This document shows positions 7,570 through 15,230 of a stretch of 37,640 bases of DNA, one piece after another. The stretch is from the NCBI GenBank assembly GCA_964418365.1, contig CAYQLM010000020.1, forward strand, positions 1 through 37,640. Reading direction: 5' to 3'. Made by a program: the position numbers and the translations under genes. The notes under the pieces were generated by a model that had not been told where the DNA came from, made no database searches, and saw only the letters and a list, made by a program, of their open reading frames with translations. Numbering within the stretch: the stretch's first letter is position 1; every line of letters begins with the position of its first letter. The DNA is from JBBDXS01 sp964418365. Lineage in GTDB: Bacteria; Chloroflexota; Dehalococcoidia; DSTF01; RBG-16-68-14.

Positions 7570-7670
7570 GTGCGGCTGAGCCGGTAGCGCTGCGGCTTCT
7601 CATCCGTGCGCTTGCTGATGTTGACGCCCTTCTTGCCTTCGCGGTGCTTGATGAGGATCTTATCTTGCAT
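7566..7670 (-). CDS. 34-residue basic peptide overlapping dxr
   Basis: A short frame starts at ATG 7670 (MQDKILIKHREGKKG), is rich in Lys and Arg (about 12 of 34), ends RYRLSRT, and stops at a TGA that overlaps the GTG start of dxr by 4 nt. The GTGA junction is the same as at the clear gene pairs uppS/frr and hisA/hicA in this window, which argues for real translation. No strong ribosome binding site is visible before the ATG, and no family is recognised. It could be a small RNA-binding-type protein or only a leader cistron that delivers ribosomes to dxr. Confidence 0.45.
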   Translation of the reverse strand: MQDKILIKHREGKKGVNISKRTDEKPQRYRLSRT

Positions 7671-7686
7671 CGTTTCGTCAGGGCCT

Positions 7687-7815
7687 GTAGGGGCGACCTT
7701 CAGGTCGCCATGTGCGTCTCGGAACACGAGCCAGTGGCGACCTAAAGGTCGCCGCTACGGTGCTTGTGCTCTGCGGGTCAGCCTTCAGGCTGACAGCGAC
7801 AGGCTAAAGCCTGTC
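7687..7815. repeat. Cluster of four 18-bp palindromes in the cdsA-dxr space
   Basis: Four 18-bp palindromes with 8-bp arms and 2-base centres are strung together: 7692-7709 (GGCGACCT, centre TC), 7736-7753 (GGCGACCT, centre AA), 7777-7794 (GTCAGCCT, centre TC) and 7798-7815 (GACAGGCT, centre AA). The first two form a larger inverted repeat with 12-bp outer arms at 7687-7698 and 7746-7757, one mismatch. This is a REP/MITE-like composite. It fills nearly all the 158 bp between cdsA and the small gene before dxr; nothing else is seen there. Confidence 0.75.
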
Positions 7816-7828
7816 CTTCGCAAATCAG

Positions 7829-8614
7829 CTACGGCACGACCCAGAGTACGAAGTAGTATACCACCGGAAACGCGAACAGCAGGCTATCGAGCCGGTCGAG
7901 GAAGCCGCCGTGGCCGGGCACGATGCGCCCCGCGTCCTTCACGCGCATGCCGCGCTTCAGGATCGATTCCGCGAGATCGCCGAGGATGGCCGCGATCGGC
8001 AGCAACACAGCGAGCGGGACGATGAGCGCGGCCTCGAGCCGGATGCCAAGCAGGTAGTTCGCGAGCACGACGGCGGCAAAGCCGCCCGCGAGCCCGCCCA
8101 GCGTGCCTTCCACCGTCTTGCCGGGGCTGATCGATGGCGCGAGCTTGCGCCGCCCGATCGAGCGGCCGACGAAGTACGCTGCCGTATCGACGGCAAAGGT
8201 GCCGAAGACGACAAGGTAGACCCAGTCGCGCCCGTTCGGGATCTTGCGCAGCAGGACAAAGTGGCTGCCCAGCAGCCCGACGTACAGAATGCCCGCGACG
8301 GCGTAGCTCCAGTCATCAAGTGCTGAGGCGGGGTCGGCGCGCAGCGTCACCCACACAAGCGGGATCAGCACACCGCCGATCGCGAACCACAGCACCCAGT
8401 CGATGCCGACGAACGCGCCGGCGGCCATGGCCGCAGCGATCGCGGACGCGAGCAGTGCCAGCGGCGCCGCCCCGTGATGAGGCGTCTGAAACTCATACGC
8501 GGCAATGAGGATGATCAGGCAGCTCGCCGCGGCATACCAGGGCCCGCCGCGCCAGATGAGGAGCACGATGATGGGGATGCCGACCGCTGCGCTCGCGACG
8601 CGCTGTGCGAGCAT
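7829..8614 (-). CDS. cdsA: Phosphatidate cytidylyltransferase
   Basis: CdsA makes CDP-diacylglycerol from phosphatidic acid and CTP in the membrane, feeding all phospholipid synthesis. The 261-residue protein has about seven to eight hydrophobic helices. It shows the full C-terminal family signature: Ser-x-x-Lys-Arg, then Lys-Asp, and HGGFLDRLDS near residue 240. SPGKTVEGTLGG precedes it. Length is typical. It starts 12 nt after the uppS stop, the standard frr-uppS-cdsA-dxr order. Downstream is a cluster of palindromes that could separate its transcript from dxr, though no T tract is present. Confidence 0.95.
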   Translation of the reverse strand: MLAQRVASAAVGIPIIVLLIWRGGPWYAAASCLIILIAAYEFQTPHHGAAPLALLASAIAAAMAAGAFVGIDWVLWFAIGGVLIPLVWVTLRADPASALDDWSYAVAGILYVGLLGSHFVLLRKIPNGRDWVYLVVFGTFAVDTAAYFVGRSIGRRKLAPSISPGKTVEGTLGGLAGGFAAVVLANYLLGIRLEAALIVPLAVLLPIAAILGDLAESILKRGMRVKDAGRIVPGHGGFLDRLDSLLFAFPVVYYFVLWVVP

Positions 8615-8626
8615 GCGCTGCGCCGC

Positions 8627-9418
8627 CTACGCTTTCGCGCCGCCGCGATGGTTCTTGCGACTGGTCCCGTTCTCTTCCACTCCACCGAAGCGCCGTTCCC
8701 GCCCTCCGAACGCGACCAGCGCGCGCTCGATCTCTTCGACACCGAAGTCAGGCCAGTAGACGGGCGTGAAGTAGTACTCCGCGTAGGCCGTCTGCCAGAG
8801 CAAGAAGTTCGAGAGCCGCTGCTCGCCGGCCGTGCGGATGACGAGGTCGACGTCGGGCAGGCCAGCCGTGTCGAGATACGACGCGAAGCGCTGCTCATCG
8901 ATTCGACCGGGGGCCACGCCGTCGCGCACGATCTTACGCACCGCGTCGATGATTTCCTGGCGGCCGCCGTAGTTGAACGCGACGTTGACCGTGATGCGCG
9001 TGTTGTTCTTTGTCAATTCGATCGCGTCTTCAACGCGCCGTTGCAACGCGGGCGACAGCGGGTCGAGGTGGCCGATGTGGCGTAGACGCACGCCGTTCTC
9101 GTGGAGCTGCTGCAGCTCGCGGTCGATGAAGTGGCTGATGAGACGGATGAGCGCGTTCACCTCGCGCTTGGGGCGCACCCAGTTCTCGGTCGAGAACGCG
9201 AAGAGCGTGAGGACGGGCACTTGGTAGCGCGCGAACGTTTCGATGGCGCGGCGGATGTTCTCGGTGCCGGCGCGGTGCCCCGCCTGCCGCGAGAGTCCAC
9301 GCTCCTGCGCCCAGCGGCCGTTGCCGTCCATGATGATCGCCACATGCTGCGGCCGCTGCTTGAGCTCCAGCAGCGGCCTGGGCTGCGCGGCGGGCTTGGC
9401 CAGCTGTCGGACGCTCAC
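8627..9418 (-). CDS. uppS: Isoprenyl transferase (undecaprenyl diphosphate synthase)
   Basis: This cis-prenyltransferase condenses isopentenyl diphosphate units to the C55-type carrier lipid for cell-wall and surface-glycan synthesis. The 263-residue protein has the HVAIIMDGNGRWA motif with catalytic Asp31, then FSTENWVRPKREV, and the C-terminal RTAGEQRLSNFLLWQTAYAE that binds the diphosphate of IPP. An N-terminal extension of about 22 residues precedes the core. The start is GTG at 9418, overlapping the frr stop as GTGA. Its place beside cdsA and dxr matches the usual bacterial cluster. Confidence 0.96.
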   Translation of the reverse strand: MSVRQLAKPAAQPRPLLELKQRPQHVAIIMDGNGRWAQERGLSRQAGHRAGTENIRRAIETFARYQVPVLTLFAFSTENWVRPKREVNALIRLISHFIDRELQQLHENGVRLRHIGHLDPLSPALQRRVEDAIELTKNNTRITVNVAFNYGGRQEIIDAVRKIVRDGVAPGRIDEQRFASYLDTAGLPDVDLVIRTAGEQRLSNFLLWQTAYAEYYFTPVYWPDFGVEEIERALVAFGGRERRFGGVEENGTSRKNHRGGAKA

Positions 9419-9993
9419 ACCTCCAGGAGCTCCTTCTCCTTCTCCTCGCCCAGGGTATCAGCGTCGGCGATGAAGCGGTCGGTCACCTTCTGAAGGTCTT
9501 CCTGCGCGTTGAACTCCTGGTCCTCGGAGATCTCCTTGTCGTGGCGAAAGTCGCGCAGCATCTCATGGGCATCGCGGCGGATGTTGCGGATCCCGACGCG
9601 CCCCTCTTCGATCTTCTTGTGCACCATGCGCACCAGCTCCTTGCGCCGGTCCTCGGTGAGCTGCGGGATGACGAGGCGGATCACAGAGCCGTCGTTGTTC
9701 GGGTTGAGGCCGAGGTCCGACTTTAGGATCGCCTTCTCGATCGCCCCGAGCGAGCCCTTGTCCCAGGGCTGGATTGTCAGCAGGCGCGCCTCCGGCACCA
9801 TCACACTTGCGATCTGCTTCAGCGGTGTCGGGGTGCCATAGTAATCGACGCGGATCTGATCGACGAGCGCCGGGTTGGCGCGGCCGGTGCGGATGGTCGC
9901 CAGCTCGCGGCGAAGCGCCTCGATCGCCTTGCCCATCCGCTCCTCGGCGTCGGTGATCGTCTCCTTGATGATGCTCGCGTCGCCGCCGGCCAT
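9415..9993 (-). CDS. frr: Ribosome recycling factor
   Basis: RRF, with EF-G, splits the post-termination ribosome. The 192-residue protein has the three-helix-bundle pattern of the family. RTGRANPALVDQIRVDYYGTPTPL at about 37-60 is the diagnostic N-terminal region, followed by IQPWDK, ILKSDLGLNPNNDG and IPQLTEDRRKELV. Its length is slightly above the usual 185. I prefer the ATG at 9993, which overlaps the pyrH stop (TGATG) and has GAGG at suitable distance; a GTG one codon upstream is possible. It follows pyrH as in most bacteria. Confidence 0.97.
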   Translation of the reverse strand: MAGGDASIIKETITDAEERMGKAIEALRRELATIRTGRANPALVDQIRVDYYGTPTPLKQIASVMVPEARLLTIQPWDKGSLGAIEKAILKSDLGLNPNNDGSVIRLVIPQLTEDRRKELVRMVHKKIEEGRVGIRNIRRDAHEMLRDFRHDKEISEDQEFNAQEDLQKVTDRFIADADTLGEEKEKELLEV

Positions 9994-10736
9994 CACGCCC
10001 TCGTCAGCACGGTCTGTCCGCTGCCGATATGTGTGCCGATGCTTTCGCCCCGCACCGCGCGCAGGATGCTGTCTGGCGCTGCGAGGTCGAAGACGATAAT
10101 CGGCAGCTCATTCTCCATGCAGAGCGACAGCGCCGTGCTGTCCATCACCTGCAGCCGGCGGCTGATCGCTTCCATGTAGCTGAGGGTCTGGAAGCGGCGC
10201 GCGGTCGGCTCTTTGTTCGGGTCCGCGTCGTACACGCCATCGGTGCGGTGCTTCGCCATCAGCAGCACCTCCGCGCCGATCTCGATCGCGCGCAGGGCGG
10301 CCGCAGTGTCTGTTGTCATATACGGATTGCCCGTGCCCGCCGCAAAGATCACCGCCCGCCCCTTCTCCAGGTGGCGGATGGCACGGCGGCGAATGTACGG
10401 CTCGGCCACCTGCTGGACGTTGATCGCCGTCTGCGTGCGCACCGTGACGCCGCTCTTTTCGAGCGCATCCTGCAGCGCCAGGCTGTTAATAATCGTTGCC
10501 AGCATGCCGCCGTAGTCCGCCGTCGCCCGGTCCATGCCGTTCGCCGATGCGTCGGCCCCGCGAAAGATGTTTCCTCCGCCGACGACGATGGCGATCTCGA
10601 TCCCCTGCTCCTGGGCCGCGCCGATCTGGCGCCCGATGCGAGAGACGGTCTCGGTATCGATGCCGTATGGGGCATCGCCCATGAGTGCTTCCCCGCTCAG
10701 CTTGAGCAGGACGCGGCGGTAAGATCCGCCGGCCAT
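9993..10736 (-). CDS. pyrH: UMP kinase
   Basis: PyrH phosphorylates UMP to UDP. The 247-residue protein is of the amino-acid-kinase fold: RVLLKLSGEALMG at the N-terminus, the VGGGNIFRG nucleotide loop near residue 53, then MDRATADYGGMLAT and the AAGTGNPYMTTDTAAALRA region. ATG 10736 is preferred over TTG 10742 because an AGGAGG overlapping the tsf stop (TAGGAGG) sits nine bases before it. The position between tsf and frr is the standard one. Pyrimidine nucleotides regulate the family allosterically, but nothing in this sequence shows how regulation works here. Confidence 0.97.
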   Translation of the reverse strand: MAGGSYRRVLLKLSGEALMGDAPYGIDTETVSRIGRQIGAAQEQGIEIAIVVGGGNIFRGADASANGMDRATADYGGMLATIINSLALQDALEKSGVTVRTQTAINVQQVAEPYIRRRAIRHLEKGRAVIFAAGTGNPYMTTDTAAALRAIEIGAEVLLMAKHRTDGVYDADPNKEPTARRFQTLSYMEAISRRLQVMDSTALSLCMENELPIIVFDLAAPDSILRAVRGESIGTHIGSGQTVLTRA

Positions 10737-10749
10737 GAGCAATCGCCTC

Positions 10750-11265
10750 CTATTGCCCGAGCTCGAACCGGGCGAAGCGGCGGACGCGGATGTTCTCGCC
10801 CGTTCGGGCGATCACTTCCTTCACCAGCTCCTCCACGGTGCGGGACTCGTCTTTGATGAAGGGCTGACGCAGCAGACAGAGCTCGGCCGGATCGCCTTCG
10901 GCGCCGGACGGCAGGTCTTCTTCGGAGACCGACAGCGGGTTCGACGCGACGATCTGCATCGCGAGATCGCGTGCCAGGCGCTTGAAGTCGTCGGTGCGCG
11001 CGACGAAGTCTGTCTCGCAGTTCACTTCCACCATCGCGCCGAGACGTCCGCCCGCGTGGATGTAGCACTCGACCATGCCCTGCGCGGTCTCGCGGTGCAT
11101 GCGCTTCTCGGCCAGCGCGATGCCGCGCTCCTGCAGCACCCCCACCGCGCGCTCGAGATCGCCCTCGGCTTCCTGAAGCGCCTTCTTGCACTCCATGACG
11201 CCGGCGCCGGTTCGTTCGCGGAGCTCTTTGACTAACGCTGCCGGGATCTCCCCCTTGTCGCTCAC
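10750..11265 (-). CDS. tsf: Elongation factor Ts, short form
   Basis: EF-Ts exchanges GDP for GTP on EF-Tu. The frame starts at GTG 11265, overlapping the rpsB stop (GTGA), and encodes 171 residues. The N-terminal UBA-like segment reads IPAALVKELRERTGAGVMECKKAL, and the core shows VEVNCETDFVARTDDF, the EF-Tu contact motif. At 171 residues it is well below the roughly 280-residue two-subdomain form of E. coli and matches compact single-domain EF-Ts proteins. The frame is also open upstream into rpsB, but that part is a shadow with antisense-type composition. Confidence 0.96.
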   Translation of the reverse strand: MSDKGEIPAALVKELRERTGAGVMECKKALQEAEGDLERAVGVLQERGIALAEKRMHRETAQGMVECYIHAGGRLGAMVEVNCETDFVARTDDFKRLARDLAMQIVASNPLSVSEEDLPSGAEGDPAELCLLRQPFIKDESRTVEELVKEVIARTGENIRVRRFARFELGQ

Positions 11266-12020
11266 GCCACCGGCTCCGCTGCTTCCGCCGGGGCCTGGTA
11301 GCCGGGCGTGTCCGCGGCGGTGTCCTCGTAGCCGACCATCATGACCCCTTCGATTGCCGCATCGGCGACCTTGGCCGTGATCAGCTTGATGGCGCGGATC
11401 GCGTCGTCGTTGGACGGGATCGGGTAATCGATGAGGTCTGGATCGCAGTTGGTGTCGCACATCGCGACGACGGGAACGCCGACGCGTCGCGCCTCGGCGA
11501 CAGCGTTCGACTCAAGGTCGGGATCGATGACGAACACGGCGCCGGGCAGGCGCGTCATCTCCTTGATGCCGGAGAGGTGCCTGTTCAGCTTCTCGATCTC
11601 TTTGTCGATCTGGAGCTGCTCCTTCTTGTGGAGCCGGCCGTAGTCGCCGCGGGCGCGGGCTTCTTCCCGTCGCAGGAGGTATTCGCATCGGGTGCGGATG
11701 GTGACGAAGTTCGTGAGCGTGCCGCCCAGCCAGCGGTTCGTCACGAACGGCATCGAGCCGCGGCGGGCTTCCGCCTCGACGACCTCGCGGGCCTGCTTCT
11801 TTGTCCCGACCAGGAGGATCTGCTGGCCGTTTCGCGCCACTTCGCTCACGAAGTCGAGCGCCACCGCCAGCCGGCCGACCGTCTGCTGCAAATCGATGAT
11901 GTGGATGCCGTTGCGTTCGGTGAAGATGAAGGGCCGCATCTTGGGGTTCCAGCGCCGGGTCTGGTGCCCGAAATGAACGCCCGCCTCAAGCAGCGCCTTC
12001 ATGCTGACCGGTGTGTCCAA
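11262..12020 (-). CDS. rpsB: 30S ribosomal protein S2
   Basis: The 252-residue product is clear S2: MKALLEAGVHFGHQTRRWNPKM, then FIFTERNGIHIIDLQQTV, VGTKKQA, and RWLGGTLTNF. A coiled-coil middle (HKKEQLQIDKEIEKLNRHL) precedes the end, and IPSNDDAIRAIKLI is present. A TTG at 12020 is the likely start because GAGGAG stands eight bases before it; the first ATG, six codons later, lacks a site at normal distance. It leads the long minus-strand run. Its leader has a promoter (12096-12124) and a GC-rich hairpin (12044-12067). In many bacteria S2 represses its own rpsB-tsf mRNA, so autoregulation is possible. Confidence 0.98.
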   Translation of the reverse strand: MDTPVSMKALLEAGVHFGHQTRRWNPKMRPFIFTERNGIHIIDLQQTVGRLAVALDFVSEVARNGQQILLVGTKKQAREVVEAEARRGSMPFVTNRWLGGTLTNFVTIRTRCEYLLRREEARARGDYGRLHKKEQLQIDKEIEKLNRHLSGIKEMTRLPGAVFVIDPDLESNAVAEARRVGVPVVAMCDTNCDPDLIDYPIPSNDDAIRAIKLITAKVADAAIEGVMMVGYEDTAADTPGYQAPAEAAEPVA

Positions 12021-12043
12021 GCCTTGCTCTCCTCGTTGCAGAC

Positions 12044-12067
12044 GACAGGGCGGCGCTCCGCCCCGTC
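12044..12067 (-). promoter_or_regulatory. GC-rich hairpin in the rpsB leader
   Basis: Ten-base arms GACGGGGCGG and CCGCCCTGTC (one G-T wobble as RNA) enclose AGCG between the promoter and the rpsB ribosome binding site. It could be an S2 autoregulatory site or just leader structure. No T tract follows. Confidence 0.4.
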
Positions 12068-12095
12068 ATTCGAATCCATGTCGAGTTGCTTTAGG

Positions 12096-12124
12096 ACTAT
12101 AGCACAGGCCCGAATTCGAAGCTA
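12096..12124 (-). promoter_or_regulatory. Promoter of the rpsB run
   Basis: On the minus strand an extended -10, TGCTATAGT (hexamer TATAGT at 12096-12101), is preceded after 17 bases by a weak -35 TAGCTT at 12119-12124. The start would be near 12089, giving a leader of about 70 nt before rpsB. Confidence 0.5.
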
Positions 12125-12178
12125 GAACCCGAATCGCGACCGCCTCCGGCCGGCCGCAGCGGCACGCCGGGCCAGCCG

Positions 12179-13063
12179 CTAGCCCTTCAGCGCGCCGCCG
12201 AAGATGCCCCGCACCAGGACGCGCTGGAACGCCGCGACGAGCAACAGCATCGGGATGAGCGAAACGATGGTGCTCGCGAACGCGATGTTGATCTTATCGA
12301 GCTGCTGCGTCTCCGCGCCGATGCCGATCTGCACGGTGCGCATGTGCGGGTCGTTCGTCACCAGCAGCGGCCAGAGGTACTGGTTCCAGGCCTGGATGAA
12401 GGCGAAGATCGCCAGCGTCGCGATCGCGCCGAGCGAGAGCGGCACGACGATCGTCGTGAGGAAGCGGAAGTGGCCGTAGCCGTCCATCTCAGCCGCGTCC
12501 CGCAGCTCGCTGGGGATCGTCAGGAAGTACTGCCGCAGCAGGAACGTGCCGAAGCCTGTCGCCAGGAACGGCGCGGCAAGACCCGTATACCCATCGATGG
12601 TCGTCAGCGGGCCCGGCAAGAAGCCGAGTTTCGGGTCCAGCCATTGCATTGTCTGGAAGTTCGGGATGATGGCCACCTCCAGCGGCACCATCATCGTCGC
12701 CAGGAAGAGCGCGAACAGCACGTTACGCCCGGGGAAGCGCAGGTACGCGAACGCGTACGCGGCCAGCACCGACGTCATGAGCTGGCCGAGCGTGATGATC
12801 GACGACACGACCACGCTATTGAAGAGGTAGCGCTTGAGCGGCGTGCCGGCGCCCGCTGCGCCGCCGTGCGAGAAGTAGTTGCCCCACTGCGGGTGATGCG
12901 GCCAGAGGCTGGGCGGCGGGTTGTTCAGGAACTCGCTGATCGGGTGCAGGCTGTCGACGATCGTCGCGTACAGCGGGACCAGCACGATCGCCGCGCACGC
13001 GATAAGCACGACGTAGGCCGGTATTCGTCGCGCCCAGCGCTGGACAAGCAAGTCGAATCTCAA
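12179..13063 (-). CDS. ABC transporter permease, carbohydrate uptake type 1 (UgpE/MalG-like)
   Basis: The 294-residue inner-membrane permease has six hydrophobic helices. The coupling motif EMDGYGHFRFLTTIVVPLSLGAI is the EAA loop that docks on the ATPase. It begins TTG at 13063, whose TTGA overlaps the upstream permease stop; the frame is open further upstream only as a shadow. Members of this family pair with a UgpA/MalF-like partner to import sugars or glycerol 3-phosphate. LNNPPPSLWPHHPQWGNY in the periplasmic loop is typical of the subfamily. It is the last gene of the three-gene transporter set. No solute-binding protein gene is present in the window. Confidence 0.88.
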   Translation of the reverse strand: MRFDLLVQRWARRIPAYVVLIACAAIVLVPLYATIVDSLHPISEFLNNPPPSLWPHHPQWGNYFSHGGAAGAGTPLKRYLFNSVVVSSIITLGQLMTSVLAAYAFAYLRFPGRNVLFALFLATMMVPLEVAIIPNFQTMQWLDPKLGFLPGPLTTIDGYTGLAAPFLATGFGTFLLRQYFLTIPSELRDAAEMDGYGHFRFLTTIVVPLSLGAIATLAIFAFIQAWNQYLWPLLVTNDPHMRTVQIGIGAETQQLDKINIAFASTIVSLIPMLLLVAAFQRVLVRGIFGGALKG

Positions 13064-14040
13064 CGCTGATCGCCTCCGTAGTAGACGCGGCTGGATGCGA
13101 GACGGAAGAGCGTCAAGGTCAGCGCGACCATGATCACGAACAGCGCGAGCGCTTCGACGGACGCTGCGCCGGTGCGGAAGTTCTGGAAGCCCTCTTGATA
13201 AATCGAATAGAGCAGCGTGTTCGTGCTGCCGGCCGGGCCGCCGCCGGTCAGCAAGTTGATCTGGCCGAATGCCTGGAACGAGAAGATCAGACCGATGACA
13301 GCCGCGAAGAACAACGACGGCGACAGCATGGGCAGCGTGATGTTCCAGAACGTCGACCAGGGGCCGGCGCCGTCGACCCGGGCGCTCTCGTAGAGCTCCT
13401 CGGGGATCGTCTGCAAGCCCGCGAGCAGGATCATGGTGAACAGCCCGATGTTCATCCAGACCATCACCATCGAGACCGAGAGCAAAGCCCAGTTCGGATC
13501 GGTGAACCAGGCCGTGAACGCGCCGAAGCCATGGTGCTGATGGACGGCCCAGCCGCCATCCTGCAGCCAGTTCTTTTCCGAGATGCCGGCCTTCCCGATC
13601 AGCTCGTTCAGCACGCCGATGCTCGGGTGGAGCAGCACCAGGAAGAGCACCGATGCCACCGCGACGGACGCGGCGATCGTGGATGAGAAGATGGTGCGGA
13701 AGATGACGACGCCGGGCAAGCGCTGGTTCGCCAGCGTCGCCAGGAACGTTGCGATCACGAGCGACGGCACCACCGTGTACAGCGCGAAGGTACCCGTGAT
13801 CAGCAGCGTCGTGCGGAAGTCGCCGGACGCGAGCACTTCGTGGTAGTTCTCGAACCCGACGTAGATCTGGCGCGTGTGGAAGGGGTTGCTCTTGAAGAAC
13901 GCCAGGTACACCGACTTCCCGAGCGGATAGAAGACGAAGGTGCCGAAGATCACGATCGATGGCGCGAGGAAGGGCAGCGCCGTGAGCAACTGCCGTACCG
14001 GCTTGGCAAGTCCGCGCCGCGGTTGCGCCGTCGCCGTCAC
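13060..14040 (-). CDS. ABC transporter permease, carbohydrate uptake type 1 (UgpA/MalF-like)
   Basis: The 326-residue permease has a cytoplasmic start with RRGLAKPVRQ, a first helix (LPFLAPSIVIFGTFVFYPLG) and five more helices. The ATPase-coupling EAA segment is ESARVDGAGPWSTFWNITLPML, with the Gly and following Pro in place. It is a little longer than typical UgpA because the periplasmic region after the third helix (GKAGISEKNWLQDGGWAVHQHHGFG) is extended. Start is GTG 14040 in a GTGA overlap with the ATPase stop, so the three genes are translated together. The substrate is probably a sugar or glycerol-phosphate; see the GDPD gene across the divergent promoter. Confidence 0.88.
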   Translation of the reverse strand: MTATAQPRRGLAKPVRQLLTALPFLAPSIVIFGTFVFYPLGKSVYLAFFKSNPFHTRQIYVGFENYHEVLASGDFRTTLLITGTFALYTVVPSLVIATFLATLANQRLPGVVIFRTIFSSTIAASVAVASVLFLVLLHPSIGVLNELIGKAGISEKNWLQDGGWAVHQHHGFGAFTAWFTDPNWALLSVSMVMVWMNIGLFTMILLAGLQTIPEELYESARVDGAGPWSTFWNITLPMLSPSLFFAAVIGLIFSFQAFGQINLLTGGGPAGSTNTLLYSIYQEGFQNFRTGAASVEALALFVIMVALTLTLFRLASSRVYYGGDQR

Positions 14041-15155
14041 GCGTCGATCCTCCGGCCACTCGCCGCGTCAAAGAGGTGCAGGTGCTTCGCGTCGACGCCG
14101 AGGCGCAACGACGCGCCCGTGGCCACTCGCACGTCGGACGGCAGCCGCACCGTGAACGAGCCCTGCGGCAGCGTCACGATCACGTGCTGCTCGCTCCCCA
14201 GCGATTCGACGAGGTCGACGTTGCCCTCGAACGTCGCCGCCGAGCCGCCATTCGCGCCCTCCAGCGTTACAAGGTGCTCCGGCCGGATGCCGGCGCGCAG
14301 CTTGGTCACGCCGGAGCCGCTCACTGCGGCGGCCAACGTCTCGGTGAGCTTGATGAACGTATCGCCGGCGCGCAGGCCGCGCGCGCCGTCCTGCTGCGCG
14401 GGCTCCGCATCGAGGAAGTTCATCGCCGGACTGCCGATGAACTCCGCGACGAAGAGGTTCGCCGGCTTGTCGTACACCTCCTGCGGCGGCGCCACCTGCT
14501 GCAGCCGCCCGCCTTCCATCACCGCGACGCGCTCGCCCATGGTCATCGCCTCCACCTGGTCGTGCGTGACGTAGATGAACGTGCCAGCCAGCTCGCGGTG
14601 GAGTCGGACCAGCTCCGCGCGCATCTGCACGCGGAGCTTCGCATCAAGGTTGGAGAGCGGCTCGTCCATCAGGAACGCCTGCGGCTGGCGGACGATCGCG
14701 CGTCCCAGCGCGACGCGCTGGCGCTGGCCGCCGGAGATCTGCCCGGGCCGGCGCTTGAGCAAGTCCGCGATGCCCAGCGTGGTGGCCACGTCGCGCACCG
14801 CGCGGTCGATCTCGGTCCGCGACTTCTTGCGCATACGCAGCCCGAACGCGATGTTGTCGTACACGGTCATGTGGGGATAGAGCGCGTAGCTCTGGAAGAC
14901 CATGGCGAGGTCGCGGTCTTTCGGCGCGACCTCGTTCACCATCCGCTCGCCGATGTAGACGGAGCCGGCGCTCGGGTCCTCGAGTCCGGCCACGATCCGC
15001 AGCGCGGTCGTCTTCCCGCAGCCGGACGGGCCGAGGAGGACGAAGAACTCGCCGTCGTTGATTTCGAGAGTGAGGTCATGCAGCGCCGTGAACCCGCCGA
15101 AGCGCTTGCTTATGCCCTCGAAGAAGACTCGAGCCAGGGTGCCCCTCCTTCCCAA
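14037..15155 (-). CDS. ABC transporter ATP-binding protein (UgpC/MalK-like)
   Basis: The 372-residue ATPase powers the adjacent permeases. It has Walker A GPSGCGKTT near residue 43, a Q-loop (VFQSYALYPHMTV), signature SGGQRQRVALGRA, Walker B FLMDEPLSNLDAKLR and H-loop VTHDQVEAMTM. A C-terminal TOBE-type beta domain (about 240-372) is where MalK-type regulation acts. The N-terminus is uncertain: TTG 15155 opens the frame, but a strong AGGAGG lies inside it, six bases before a CTG that would give LARVFFEGISKRFGG, matching the usual length of the family. Genes run ATPase, UgpA-like, UgpE-like with 4-base overlaps. Confidence 0.92.
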   Translation of the reverse strand: MGRRGTLARVFFEGISKRFGGFTALHDLTLEINDGEFFVLLGPSGCGKTTALRIVAGLEDPSAGSVYIGERMVNEVAPKDRDLAMVFQSYALYPHMTVYDNIAFGLRMRKKSRTEIDRAVRDVATTLGIADLLKRRPGQISGGQRQRVALGRAIVRQPQAFLMDEPLSNLDAKLRVQMRAELVRLHRELAGTFIYVTHDQVEAMTMGERVAVMEGGRLQQVAPPQEVYDKPANLFVAEFIGSPAMNFLDAEPAQQDGARGLRAGDTFIKLTETLAAAVSGSGVTKLRAGIRPEHLVTLEGANGGSAATFEGNVDLVESLGSEQHVIVTLPQGSFTVRLPSDVRVATGASLRLGVDAKHLHLFDAASGRRIDA

Positions 15156-15218
15156 GCGCCCTCATCTTATCGTGACGAACCACCAGCGTCACGCTTTTTC
15201 GCTAAGGCGCTATGGCGT

Positions 15219-15224
15219 TATAGT
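15219..15224 (+). promoter_or_regulatory. -10 box placing the GDPD start codon at +1 (leaderless)
   Basis: TATAGT ends six bases before the GTG at 15231, so transcription should begin at or beside the start codon. No ribosome binding site is present. The -35 (T-rich, near 15195-15200) is weak. Confidence 0.5.
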
Positions 15225-15230
15225 CTTCCC

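Noticed and set aside
12125..12178. GC-rich inverted repeats after the UgpE-like gene, possible terminator
   Set aside because: No T tract follows and several alternative pairings exist, so a terminator cannot be supported.
14076..15230. Upstream extension of the GDPD frame, giving 620 residues
   Set aside because: It is antisense to the ABC ATPase and low in complexity; the GDPD domain begins at GTG 15231 with its own -10 box.
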